Source of the DNA: Avena insularis
Taxonomy: Eukaryota > Streptophyta > Magnoliopsida > Poales > Poaceae
Direction of reading: 5' to 3'
NCBI GenBank assembly: GCA_023614405.1
Contig: CM042684.1
Span: forward strand, 535,540,682 to 535,604,681
DNA length: 64,000 nt
Shown: positions 1-12,510 of the stretch, one piece after another
Numbering within the stretch: the stretch's first letter is position 1
Layout: each line of letters opens with the position of its first letter
Program-made: the position numbers and the translations under genes
The notes under the pieces: model-generated
What the model saw: only the letters and a program-made list of their open reading frames with translations
Databases searched by the model: none
Told to the model about the DNA's origin: nothing

Positions 1-1144
1 AAGGAGCGACAATTTAGGTTTCTTCCCAAACCATAATTCATATGGTGTCGTTTCAGCAGTTTAGGCGGTGCCCTATTTAAAGTGAATGCGGCTGTTTCTA
101 ATGCATAACCCCAAAATGATAGCGGTAAATCTGTAAGTGACATCATAGAACGAACCATATCTAAGAGAGTTCGATTACGACATTCAGACACACCATTACG
201 CTGTGGTGTTCCCGGCGGTGTCAACTGCGAAAGTATTCCACATTTCTTCAAATGCTCGCCAAACTCGTAACTTAGATATTCACCTCCACGATCAGAACGT
301 AGAAATTTAATCTTCTTGTTACGTTGATTCTCTACCTCACTTTGAAACTCCTTAAACTTCTCGAAAGTTTCGGACTTATGTTTCATGAAATAGATATACC
401 CATATCTACTCAAGTCATCCGTGAAGGTAAGAACATAACGATAACCACTGCGCGATGCTACACTCATTGGACCACACACATCGGTATGTATGATTTCCAA
501 TAAGTCCGTAGCTCGCTCCATCATACCAGAAAATGGAGTCTTAGTCATTTTACCCATCAGACATGCTTCGCATCTTTCAAGTGATTCAAAATCAAGTGAT
601 TCAAGAAGTCCATCGGAATGGAGTTTCTTCATCGTTTCACTCCAATGTGACCAAGGCAGCGATTGCCACATATAGGTCGAATTATCGCTTGATTTCAAAC
701 GTTTAGCCTCAATGTTGTTGATATGTGTATTTCCACTATCGAGATTCAATATGAATAGACCATCTATCAAAGGTGCATGTGCATAAAACATATTACTCAT
801 ATAAATCGAACAACCATTATTCTCGGATTTAAACAAGTAACCGTCTCGCAATAAACAAGATCCCGATATAATGTTCATGCTCAACGCAGGCACCAAATAA
901 CAATTATTTAAGTATAAAACTAATCCCGATGGTAGATGAAGAGGTAGCGTGCCGACCGCGATCACATCAACCTTTGATCCGTTTCCCGCGCATCGTCACC
1001 TTGTTCTTCACTAGCTTCCGTTTATTCGTAGCTCTGTTTGAGTTACAAATATGAGCAACCGAACCGGTATCAAATACCTGGGCACTACTACGAATACTAG
1101 TGAGATACACATCAATAACATGTATATCAGATATACCTTTCTTC
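1..1144 (-). pseudogene. Copia pol fragment: protease and integrase, frameshifted
   Basis: The protease active site DTG is at 1063-1071 within FDTGSVAHIC. Its frame is continuous with the upstream zinc knuckle and runs to a stop near 967; a loss of about 2 nt near 985 relative to family members breaks it. The integrase catalytic triad is visible: first Asp at 480-482 (HTDVCGPM), second Asp at 291-293 (FLRSDRGGEY), Glu at 183-185 (NGVSE). There are 35 residues between the second Asp and the Glu, as expected for DDE integrases, with no in-frame stop between the three residues. The HHCC zinc-binding segment near 630-660 is out of frame. Another 1-nt loss near 60 shifts the conserved ETTPYELWFGKKPK block. 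The product would not be functional. Reverse transcriptase is beyond the window. Confidence 0.9.
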
Positions 1145-1958
1145 TTGATGTTGCCGTTCTTCAAATCCGCCAAGTACTTTGGGCAATTCCGCTTCCAGTG
1201 ACCTTCTCCCTTGCAGTAAAAGCACTCAGTTTCAGGCTTAGGTCCAGCCTTGGTCCTCTTCGTCGGTATGGTAACTTTCTTACCACCCTTCTTGAAGTGT
1301 CCCTTACCTTAGACTTGCCTTTCTTGAATTTGGTGGTCTTATTGACCATCAACACTTGGTGCTCTTTCTTGATCTCCACTTCGCAGATTTTAACATAGCA
1401 AGCAGTTACGCAACTCTTTGTTCATGTTACGCATGTTGTAGTTCATCACAAAGTTCTTGTAACTTGGTGGTAGTGATTGGAGGATGCGGTAAACCCCAAA
1501 GTATTAGGAATCACTATACCCAAGCTTTGAAGTTTATTTGCTTGCCTGGACATCTTAAGCACATGCTCACGGCAGACTGCCCTCTTCCATCTTGCAGTTA
1601 AAGAACTTTTCGAGCTTCATAACTTTCAATTGCCGCATGAGTCTCAAAAATTAATTTGAGATCCTCGACAATATCATATGGGTGCGACTCTTCAAACCTT
1701 TTACGAAGCTCGATTCTAAACCATACAAGATAGCACCTTTGAACTATGGAGTCTTGATTCTTCCGAGCAAGGTAAACATTCTTTACTTCATCGGTAGCAT
1801 CAGCTGCAGGTGGGTCACCCAGCGGTGCATCCAGCACATAGGTCAAATTCCCAGCTGTGAGGACAATCCTCAAATTGCGGAACCAATCCATGAGTTGCTT
1901 CCATTGTTTTCAATTTTTCTTTCTCTAGGAGCATTAAAATTGATGGTAGGGCTGCCAT
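1145..1958 (-). pseudogene. Copia gag (capsid-nucleocapsid) remnant, frameshifted
   Basis: The likely start is the ATG at 1956-1958, giving MAALPSILMLLEKEKLKT, the usual N-terminus of Angela-type Gag. Two single-base losses near 1890-1905 shift the frame before DWFRNLRIVL, which then reads openly to about 1598 (VLDAPLGDPPA ... FETHAAIESYEA), the capsid-like core. Further shifts follow; SLPPSYKNFVMNYNM and EIKKEHQVLMVNKTTKF appear in different frames between about 1500 and 1300. A complete CX2CX4HX4C nucleocapsid knuckle lies at 1183-1224 (CFYCKGEGHWKRNC) and is in frame with the protease downstream. The region is therefore collinear with a normal Gag but cannot be translated through. Confidence 0.9.
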
Positions 1959-3129
1959 TGATCTACAACATATTTGCAATAGTTTAGACTAAGTTTATGA
2001 CAAATTGAGTTCAAATTAATTAATGAAATTAAACTAGGTGAACTCCCACTCAAAACAACATCCCTCACATTGTTTTAGTGATCACACGAACCAAATCCAC
2101 TACATCAACACCGATCATCACGAGAGTTGATATAGTTTCAATGGCGAACAATCATCATGTTCATCATATCTACTATATGATTCACGCTTTACCTTTCGGC
2201 GATCCGTGTTCCTGAGGCCATGTCTGTACATGCTAGGCTCGTCAAGATCAAACCTTAGCTACCGCATAAGCAAATCTGGCTTGCTTACGTTGTATTCACC
2301 CGCGGAATCAAAGACACCCGATCATCACGTGGTGCTTCGAAGCAGCAAGCTTTGGCAACGGTGCATACTAAGGGTGAACACTTTAGAACTTGAAATTTAT
2401 GTGCATGAGGGATCATCTTATAATGCTACCGTCGTCTACTAAGCAATACAAGATGCATAAAGGATTAACATCACATGCAATTCATAATATGTGATATGAT
2501 ATGGCCTTTCTTCTTTATGCTTCCGATCTCCATCTTCAAGCACGAACATGATCTCCATCATCACCGGCATAGTATCAAGGTCAATGACGCTTCTTCATGG
2601 TTGTCGTCCACCAGCTTCAACTATTACAACTATTTTGAATAGACACGCAGGTCTTAACAGAAATTAAAGACAACCATATGGCTCCTGCGGTTGCCAACTT
2701 ACAATAAGGAACATTGCATACATCAAATATAATCACAATCATGGCCATATCACATCCTTTGCACACCTGCAAAACAAAGTTAGACGCTTCTACTTTCTTT
2801 GCATATTTTACGTGGTTTGGGGCTTTCAATAAGTGTCGTTCTAACTTACGAACAAGAACCACAACATTGATACTAGCATTGTTGATTACCCGTTGTAAAT
2901 TGGATCTTTACTATGCTAGGAGAAACAGGCACCATAAAGCCACTTATGCAATACAAGTTGCATGTCAAGCGTGGAGCAAGTCTCATGAACGATGTCATGT
3001 AAGGTTAGCCGGGCGCTTCATCCCAACATACCGTAAGATGCAAAGTACACAAAAAGCAATCTACAATAAAGCATCAACGCCCTGATGACCATTGTGTTCT
3101 ACTGCGCAACAGATCTACATATAGACACG
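1959..3129 (-). other. Untranslated leader of the Copia element
   Basis: This 1.17-kb stretch lies between the gag start and the primer binding site on the minus strand. Long leaders are usual for Angela/BARE-type elements, where they carry dimerisation and packaging signals. I see no protein motif in the short open frames here (for example near 2206-2442, 2617-2862 or 2714-3085) and treat them as chance. Confidence 0.75.
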
Positions 3130-3141
3130 GCTCTGATACCA
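3130..3141 (-). other. Primer binding site (initiator tRNA-Met type)
   Basis: The minus strand reads TGGTATCAGAGC, the standard plant LTR-retrotransposon primer binding site complementary to the 3' end of initiator tRNA-Met. One base (3142) separates it from the LTR edge at 3143. It fixes the transcription direction of the element as minus. Confidence 0.95.
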
Positions 3142-3142
3142 C

Positions 3143-5033
3143 TGTAGGGGTTCGTAGCATGGAAAACAAAAATTTTCTATCGCATACAAACAAGCAAGCC
3201 AAGATCTATCTACTAGATTGTAGCAACGAGTCGATGGAATAACTCACCCTCGAAGATTCCAAAGTGTTTAACGAGAGCAGATTCTCGTGGGTGATGTAGT
3301 CGTACTCTTTCCGATCTCAAGATCGCGGAGACGATCCTTCCAGCGCCACGTTCAGCAGCGCTCCCGATCGGTCACTGCGTTCGATTTTCGACGAAGACCT
3401 TCCTCTCCCTTGTTCCAGCAGGCGGAGGTTGTAGCACTCTCCTCGCGATTCCGGAAACTGTGGCGTGTGCAGGAAGTAGAGGAAATCCCAGGCTTCGCCT
3501 TAAGCCGGTGCGAGTATGGTGGAGCTTTATGAGAGAGGCTATTAGTGGTCTAGTAATTAGACACACCAATTAGAAGGCTCTAAACCAATTTGAAGGCTCT
3601 AAACCGCTGGCTAAAGCAATTAGAAGCTCTAAACCAAAACGGCTCTAAACCGGAGATTAGAGGTGGAAACTTGTGTGTGCTAGGAGGAGCCCTGCCTCCT
3701 TATATAGGTGGGAGGCTGGCCGGCCAAGGGAGGTGGAGTCCTCCCCAACTCGGCTTGGGTGGGCGCCCGGCTTGGGAGGACTCCTCCCAACTCGGCTTCA
3801 CCTCCTCCTCTTTTCCCACTTCCCAAAATTGCCGTTTGAATTTCAAACTAGCCGTTTGACTTTTCAATTTAGGATTTAAATAAACCCTTTATTTTGGACA
3901 GCAAGAACACCTAGTACATGATGCAATCATTCCAATATGTAATGACACATTCATGTACCCTTCCCCTCTCAGGTCTTGGGACATTCCGGAACCTTCTAGA
4001 ACATTCGATGAAAACACGGAATCATTCCGCTACTCAAACGGGATTTTCCTTATATGAATCTTATTCTCGGACCATTCCGGATCTCCTCGTGATATCCGGA
4101 TCCCATCCGAGACTCCGAACAACATTCGGTCTCTTTCTCATAATACCATAACTACTCAAACAACGTCGAATCCTTAAGTGTGTCTCCCTACGGTTCGTGA
4201 ATTATGCGGACATGATCGAGACACTTCTCCGAACAATAACCAATAGAGGAATCTAGAAATTCATATGGCTCCCACATATTTCTACGATTACTTTGCGATC
4301 GAATGAACCACTTACATACGATACCAATTTCCCTTTGTCTCACGATATGATACTCATCCGAGGTTTTGATCTTCGGTATCTAAGCATAACTAGTTCAACC
4401 TCGTTAATGACAAGTACTCTTTTCTCGATCCAGAGATATGTGATCCCTTGTGACCCAGTCACATGCTTGCAAGCTAATTGGATGACATTTCACCGAGAGG
4501 GCCCAGAGAATATCTATCCGTCATATGGATGGACAAATCCCACTTTTGATCCATGTGTTTCAACCAATACTTTCCGAACACTCAATACCACCTTTATAGC
4601 CACCCTGTTACGGTGTGGTGTTTGATGACATCAAAGCATCCATCTAGTAAAGGTGATATGCATGATCTCATGGTCGAAGGAATTAGGTTACTATGTATCA
4701 GAAAGCATATAGCAATTGAACTATTGAAATGACTTGATCTTTATGCTACGCTTGTCTATAGGAGTATGTCCACCATATCATTCTCCTAACGATATGATCT
4801 TGTTGTTGATAACATCTCAATGTTCATGATAGGGAAACCACAATCATCAATCAACCAACAAGCTAGTGAAGTATAGAGGCTATACTAGGGACTTCAAATT
4901 AAGTTTACAAATCACACAAGTATTAATGGTTTCCTTGTTAATACTATTATAGCATGAATGTAAACATTTATCATAAACACAAAGATATAATAATAACTAC
5001 ATTTATTATTGCCTCTAGGGCATATCTCCAACA
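3143..5033 (-). repeat. 5' LTR of the Angela/WIS/BARE1-type element
   Basis: The LTR is 1891 bp, bounded by TG at 3143 and CA at 5033 on the plus strand, so it starts TGTTGGAGATATGCCC and ends ...CCCCTACA on the minus strand. The length fits Angela/BARE1 LTRs (about 1.7-1.9 kb). It carries a TATA box near its middle-to-3' third and abuts the primer binding site. Open frames within it (such as 3287-3532, 3590-3859, 4293-4625) show no known domain and are regarded as spurious. Confidence 0.93.
3698..3708 (-). promoter_or_regulatory. TATA box of the Copia LTR promoter
   Basis: The minus strand reads CCTATATAAGG, a strong plant TATA box. It sits about 565 bp upstream of the LTR 3' edge, in the position used by BARE1/WIS LTR promoters. 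Transcription would run toward lower coordinates through the primer binding site and gag. Confidence 0.7.
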
Positions 5034-5942
5034 TGTTCTTCTAAACAAACCACACATGGATCCACCAGTGTCATTGCATGTGTGTTCTTCTCATGAACCA
5101 CAACCAGTGTCATGGCATGTATATTCTTCTCACAAACCACACAAGGATCCACTAGTGTCATTACATGTGTGTTCTTCTCATGAACCACAGCCAGTGTCAT
5201 TGGATTATGTTCTTCTCACAAACCATATAAGTATCCACCAGTGTCCTTGCATGTCTGTTCTTCTCACAAACCACACATGGATCCACCAGTGTCATTGGAT
5301 GCGTGTTCTTCTCATGAACCACACATGGATCCACTAGTGTCATTGCATGTCTGTTCCTCTAAACAAACCACACATGGATCCACCTAGTGTGATTGCATGT
5401 CTGTTCTTTTCATGAACCACAACTAGAGTCATTGCATGTGTGTTCTTCTAAACAAATCACACATGGATCCACCTAGTGTCATTGCATGTCTGTTCCTCTA
5501 AACAAACCACACATGGATCCACCTGGTGTGATTGCATGTTTGTTCTTTTCAGAAACCACACATGGAACCACCAGTGTCATTGCATGTGTGTTCTTTTCAT
5601 AAACCGTAACTAGAGTCATTGCATGTGTGCTCTTCTAAATAAACCACACATGGATCCACCTAGTGTGATTGCATGTCTGTTCTTTTCACAAACCACACAT
5701 GGATCCTCCAGTGTCATTGCATTGTGTTCTCTTCATGAACCACACATGTATACACCAGTGTCATTGCATGTGTGTTCTTTTCATGAACCACAGCTAGAGT
5801 CATTGAATATCTTTTCTTTGACAAACCACACATGGATCCACTAGTGTCATTGCATGTGTGTTCTTTTCATGAACCACAACTAGAGTCATTGCATGTGTGT
5901 TCTTCTAAATAAACCACACATGGATCCACCAGTGTCATTGCA

Positions 5943-8232
5943 TGTGTGTTATTTTCATGAACCACAACTACAGTCATTGCATGTGTGTTCTTCTAAACAA
6001 ACCACACATGGATCCACCAGTGTCATTGCATGTGTGTTCTTCTCATGAACCACAACCAGTGTCATTGCATGTATATTCTTCTCACAAACCACACAAGGAT
6101 CCACCAGTGTCATTGCATGTGTGTTCTTCTCATGGACCACAGACCGGTGTCATTGGATTACATTCTTCTCTCAAACCACATAAGTATCCACCAGTATCAT
6201 TGCATGTCTGTTCTTCTCACAAACCACACATGGATCCACCAGTGTCATTGGATGCGTGTTCTTCTCATGAACCACACATGGATCCACTAGTGTCATTGCA
6301 TGTCTGTTCCTCTAAGCAAACCACACATGGATCCACCTAGTGTGATTGCATGTCTGTTCTTTTCATGAACCACAACTAGATTCATTGCATGTGTGTTCTT
6401 CTAAACAAATCACACATGGATCCACCGAGTGTCATTCCATGTATGTTCCTCTAAACAAACCACACATGGGTCCACCTGGTGTGATTGCATGTTTGTTCTT
6501 TTCACAAACCACACATGGATGCACCAGTGTCATTGGATGCGTGTTCTTCACATGAACCACACATGGATCCACTAGTGTCATTGCATGTTTGTTCCTCTAA
6601 CAAAACCACACATGGATCCACCTAGTGTGATTGCATCTCTGTTCTTTTCATGAACCACAACTAGAGTCATTGCATGTGTGTTCTTCTAAACAAATCACAC
6701 ATGGATCCACCCAGTGTCATTGCATGTCTGTTCCTCTAAACAAACCACACATGGATCCACCTGGTGTGATTGCATGTTTGTTCTTTTCACAAACCACACA
6801 TGGATCCACCAGTGTCATTGCATGTGTGTTCTTTTCATGAACCATAACTAGAGTCATTGCATGTGTGCTCTTCTAAATAAACCACACATGGATCCACCTA
6901 GTGTGATTGCATGTCTGTTCTTTTCACAAACCACACATGGATCCACCAGTGTCATTGCATTGTGTTCTTTTCATGAACCACACATGGATACACCAGTGTC
7001 ATTGCATGTGTGTTCTTTTCATGAACCACAGCTAGAGTGATTGAATGTCTGTTCTTTGACAAACCACACATGGATCCACTAGTGTCATTGCATGTGTGTT
7101 CTTTTCATGAACCACAACTAGAGTCATTGCATGTGTGTTCTTCTAAAGAAACCACACATGGATCCACCTAGTGTCATTGCATGTGTGTTCCTCAAAACAA
7201 ACCACACATGGATCCACCTAGTGTGATTGCATGTCTGTTCTTTTCACAAACCACACATGGATCCACCAGTGTCATTGCATGTGTGTTATTTTCATGAACC
7301 ACAACTACAGTCATTGCATGTGTGTTCTTCTAAACAAACCACACATGGATCCACCAGTGTCATTGCATGTGTGTTCTTCTCATGAACCACAACCAGTGTC
7401 ATGGCATGTATATTCTTCTCACAAACCACACAAGGATCCACTAGTGTCATTACATGTGTGTTCTTCTCATGAACCACAGCCAGTGTCATTGGATTATGTT
7501 CTTCTCACAAACCACATAAGTATCCAGCAGTGTCCTTGCATGTCTGTTCTTCTCACAAACCACACATGGATCCACCAGTGTCATTGGATGCGTGTTCTTC
7601 TCATGAACCACACATGGATCCACTAGTGTCATTGCATGTCTGTTCCTCTAAACAAACCACACATGGATCCACCTGGTGTGATTGCATGTCTGTTCTTTTC
7701 ATGAACCACAACTAGAGTCATTGCATGTGTGTTCTTCTAAACAAATCACACATGGATCCACCCAGTGTCATTGCATGTCTGTTCCTCTAAACAAACCACA
7801 CATGGATCCACCTGGTGTGATTGCATGTTTGTTCTTTTCAGAAACCACACATGGATCCACCAGTGTCATTGCATGTGTGTTCTTTTCATGAACCGTAACT
7901 AGAGTCATTGCATGTGTGCTCTTCTAAATAAACCACACATGGATCCACCTAGTGTGATTGCATGTCTGTTCTTTTCACAAACCACACATGGATCCTCCAG
8001 TGTCATTGCATTGTGTTCTCTTCATGAACCACACATGGATACACCAGTGTCATTGCATGTGTGTTCTTTTCATGAACCACAGCTAGAGTCATTGAATATC
8101 TTTTCTTTGACAAACCACACATGGATCCACTAGTGTCATTGCATGTGTGTTCTTTTCATGAACCACAACTAGAGTCATTGCATGTGTGTTCTTCTAAATA
8201 AACCACACATGGATCCACCAGTGTCATTGCAT
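5943..8232. repeat. Higher-order repeat copy A1 (about 2290 bp)
   Basis: The marker GTGTGTTATTTTCATGAACC followed by an ACTACAG end recurs at 5943, 7281 and 8233. Spacings alternate (1338 then 952 bp), so two related half-blocks make one period of about 2.29 kb. The block carries an unusual variant, AGACCGGTGTC near 6141, not present in the other copies. Confidence 0.85.
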
Positions 8233-10507
8233 GTGTGTTATTTTCATGAACCACAACTACAGTCATTGCATGTGTGTTCTTCTAAACAAACCACACATGG
8301 ATCCACCAGTGTCATTGCATGTGTGTTCTTCTCATGAACCACAACCAGTGTCATTGCATGTATATTCTTCTCACAAACCACACAAGGATCCACCAGTGTC
8401 ATTGCATGTGTGTTCTTCTCATTGACCACAGCCAGTGTCATTGGATTCTGTTCTTCTCTCAAACCACATAAGTATCCACCAGTATCATTGCATGTCTATT
8501 CTTCTCACAAACCACACATGGATCCACTAGTGTCATTGGATGCGTGTTCTTCTCATGAACCACACATGGATCCACTAGTGTCATTGCATGTCTGTTCCTC
8601 TAAGCAAACCACACATGGATCCACCTAGTGTGATTGCATGTCTGTTCTTTTCATGAACCACAACTAGATTCATTGCATGTGTGTTCTTCTAAACAAATCA
8701 CACATGGATCCACCGAGTGTCATTCCATGTATGTTCCTCTAAACAAACCACACATGGGTCCACCTGGTGTGATTGCATGTTTGTTCTTTTCACAAACCAC
8801 ACATGGATGCACCAGTGTCATTGGATGCGTGTTCTTCACATGAACCACACATGGATCCACTAGTGTCATTGCATGTTTGTTCCTCTAACAAAACCACACA
8901 TGGATCCACCTAGTGTGATTGCATCTCTGTTCTTTTCATGAACCACAACTAGAGTCATTGCATGTGTGTTCTTCTAAACAAATCACACATGGATCCACCC
9001 AGTGTCATTGCATGTCTGTTCCTCTAAACAAACCACACATGGATCCACCTGGTGTGATTGCATGTTTGTTCTTCCACACATGGATCCACCAGTGTCATTG
9101 CATGTGTGTTCTTTTCATGAACCATAACTAGAGTCATTGCATGTGTGCTCTTCTAAATAAACCACACATGGATCCACCTAGTGTGATTGCATGTCTGTTC
9201 TTTTCACAAACCACACATGGATCCACCAGTGTCATTGCATTGTGTTCTTTTCATGAACCACACATGGATACACCAGTGTCATTGCATGTGTGTTCTTTTC
9301 ATGAACCACAGCTAGAGTGATTGAATGTCTGTTCTTTGACAAACCACACATGGATCCACTAGTGTCATTGCATGTGTGTTCTTTTCATGAACCACAACTA
9401 GAGTCATTGCATGTGTGTTCTTCTAAAGAAACCACACATGGATCCACCTAGTGTCATTGCATGTGTGTTCCTCAAAACAAACCACACATGGATCCACCTA
9501 GTGTGATTGCATGTCTGTTCTTTTCACAAACCACACATGGATCCACCAGTGTCATTGCATGTGTGTTATTTTCATGAACCACAACTCATCATTGCATGTG
9601 TGTTCTTCTAAACAAACCACACATGGATCCACCAGTGTCATTGCATGTGTGTTCTTCTCATGAACCACAACCAGTGTCATGGCATGTATATTCTTCTCAC
9701 AAACCACACAAGGATCCACTAGTGTCATTACATGTGTGTTCTTCTCATGAACCACAGCCAGTGTCATTGGATTATGTTCTTCTCACAAACCACATAAGTA
9801 TCCACCAGTGTCCTTGCATGTCTGTTCTTCTCACAAACCACATGGATCCACAGGTGTCATTGGATGCTTGTTCTTCTCATGAACCACACATGGATCCACT
9901 AGTGTCATTGCATGTCTGTTCCTCTAAACAAACCACACATGGATCCACCAAGTGTCATTGCATGTACATTCTTTTCATGAACCACAACTAGAGTCATTGC
10001 ATGTGTGTTCTTCTAAACAAATCACACATGGATCCACCAGTGTCATTGCATGTCTGTTCCTCTAAACAAACCACACATGGATCCACCTGGTGTGATTGCA
10101 TGTTTGTTCTTTTCAAAAACCACACATCGATACAGCGCTGAGATTGCATGTGTGTTCTTTTCATGAACCGTAACTAGAGTCATTGCATGTGTGCTCTTCT
10201 AAATAAACCACACATGGATCCACCTAGTGTGATTGCATGTCTGTTCTTTTCACAAACCACACATGGATCCTCCAGTGTCATTGCATTGTGTTCTCTTCAT
10301 GAACCACACATGGATACACCAGTGTCATTGCATGTGTGTTCTTTTCATGAACCACAGCTAGAGTCATTGAATATCTTTTCTTTGACAAACCACACATGGA
10401 TCCACTAGTGTCATTGCATGTGTGTTCTTTTCATGAACCACAACTAGAGTCATTGCATGTGTGTTCTTCTAAATAAACCACACATGGATCCACCAGTGTC
10501 ATTGCAT
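8233..10507. repeat. Higher-order repeat copy A2 (about 2275 bp)
   Basis: Same marker order as copy A1, with markers at 8233, 9561 and 10508. The second half-block begins with a variant (ACTCATCATTG instead of ACTACAGTCATTG) and includes the odd patch near 10130 where the right block is replaced by a segment containing AGCGCTG. Confidence 0.83.
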
Positions 10508-12510
10508 GTGTGTTATTTTCATGAACCACAACTACAGTCATTGCATGTGTGTTCTTCTAAACAAACCACACATGGATCCACCAGTGTCATTGCATGTGTG
10601 TTCTTCTCATGAACCACAACCAGTGTCATTGCATGTATATTCTTCTCACAAACCACACAAGGATCCACCAGTGTCATTGCATGTGTGTTCTTCTCATGGA
10701 CCACAGCCAGTGTCATTGGATTATGTTCTTCTCACAAACCACATAAGTATCCACCAGTATCATTGCATTTCTGTTCTTCTCACAAACCACACATGGATCC
10801 ACCAGTGTCATTGGATGCGTGTTCTTCTCATGAACCACACATGGATCCACTAGTGTCATTGCATGTCTGTTCCTCTAAGCAAACCACACATGGATGCACC
10901 TAGTGTGATTGCATGTCTGTTCTTTTCAGGAACCACAACTAGAGTCATTGCATGTGTGTTCTTCTAAACAAATCACACATGGATCCACCGAGTGTCATTG
11001 CATGTATGTTCCTCTAAACAAACCACACATGGATCCACCTGGTGTGATTGCATGTTTGTTCTTTTCACAAACCACACATGGATCCACCAGTGTCATTGCA
11101 TTTGTGTTCTTTTCATGAACCATAACTAGAGTCATTGCATGTGTGCTCTTCTAAATAAACCACACATGGAACCACCTAGTGTGATTCCATGTCTGTTCTT
11201 TTCACAAACCACACATGGATCCACCAGTGTCATTGCATTGTGTTCTTTTCATGAACCACACATGGATACACCAGTGTCATTGCATGTGTGTACTTTTCAT
11301 GAACCACAGCTAGAGTGATTGAATGTCTGTTCTTTGACAAACCACACATGGATCCACTAGTGTCATTGCATGTGTGTTCTTTTCATGAACCACAACTAGA
11401 GTCATTGCATGTGTGTTCTTCTAAAGAAACCACACATGGATCCACCTAGTGTCATTGCATGTGTGTTCCTCAAAACAAACCACACATGGATCCACCTTGT
11501 GTGATTGCATGTCTGTTCTTTTCACAAACCACACATGGATCCACCAGTGTCATTGCATGTGTGTTATTTTCATGAACCACAACTACAGTCATTGCATGTG
11601 TGTTCTTCTAAACAAACCACACATGGATCCACCAGTGTCATTGCATGTGTGTTCTTCTCATGAACCACAACCAGTGTCATAGCATGTATATTGTTCTCAC
11701 AAACGACACAAGGATCCACCAGTGTCATTACATGTGTGTTCTTCTCATGAACCACAGCCAGTGTCATTGGATTCTGTTCTTCTCACAAACCACATAAGTA
11801 TCCACCAGTGTCATTGCATGTATGTTCTTCTCACAAACCACACATGGATCCACCAGTGTCATTGGATGCGTGTTCTTCTCATGAACCACACATGGATCCA
11901 CTAGTGTCATTGCATGTATGTTCCTCTAAACAAACCACACATGGATCCACCTAGTGTGATTGCATGTCTGTTCTTTTCATGAACCACAACTAGAGTCATT
12001 GCATGTGTGTTCTTCTAAACAAATCACACATGGATCCACCCAGTGTCATTGCATGTCTGTTCCTCTAAACAAACCACACATGGATCCACCTGGTGTGATT
12101 GCATGTTTGTTCTTTTCAGAAACCACACATGGATCCACCAGTGTCATTGCATGTGTGTTCTTTTCATGAACCGTAACTAGAGTCATTGCATGTGTGCTCT
12201 TCTAAATAAACCACACATGGATCCACCTAGTGTGATTGCATGTCTGTTCTTTTCACAAACCACACATGGATCCTCCAGTGTCATTGCATTGTGTTCTCTT
12301 CATGAACCACACATGGATACACCAGTGTCATTGCATGTGTGTTCTTTTCATGAACCACAGCTAGAGTCATTGAATATCTTTTCTTTGACAAACCACACAT
12401 GGATCCACTAGTGTCATTGCATGTGTGTTCTTTTCATGAACCACAACTAGAGTCATTGCATGTGTGTTCTTCTAAATAAACCACACATGGATCCACCAGT
12501 GTCATTGCAT
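10508..12510. repeat. Higher-order repeat copy A3 (about 2003 bp, shortened)
   Basis: Markers at 10508, 11559 and 12511. The first half-block is 1051 bp instead of about 1330 bp, so roughly 280 bp (about six units) has been lost relative to A1 and A2. The other half-block keeps its 952-bp length. Confidence 0.83.

Larger units (their letters stand above)
1..5033 (-). mobile_element. Angela/WIS/BARE1-type Ty1-Copia LTR retrotransposon, partial
   Basis: Read on the minus strand the order is LTR (5033 to 3143), primer binding site, leader, gag (from 1958), CCHC knuckle, protease and integrase, running off the left edge at base 1. Reverse transcriptase, RNase H and the second LTR must lie outside the window. 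The family call rests on recognisable protein motifs (FDTGSVAHIC protease, HTDVCGPM and FLRSDRGGEY integrase) and on the LTR edge, whose minus-strand start reads TGTTGGAGATATGCCCTAGA, typical of the abundant Triticeae Angela/WIS/BARE1 group. Several frameshifts show it is not autonomous now. The right edge falls inside a satellite unit, so it inserted into array A. The candidate 5-bp target copy is TGTTC at 5034-5038; its partner is outside the window. Confidence 0.93.

Noticed and set aside
490..675. Plus-strand 61-codon frame
   Set aside because: It is the antisense shadow of the Copia integrase, whose catalytic residues lie on the minus strand.
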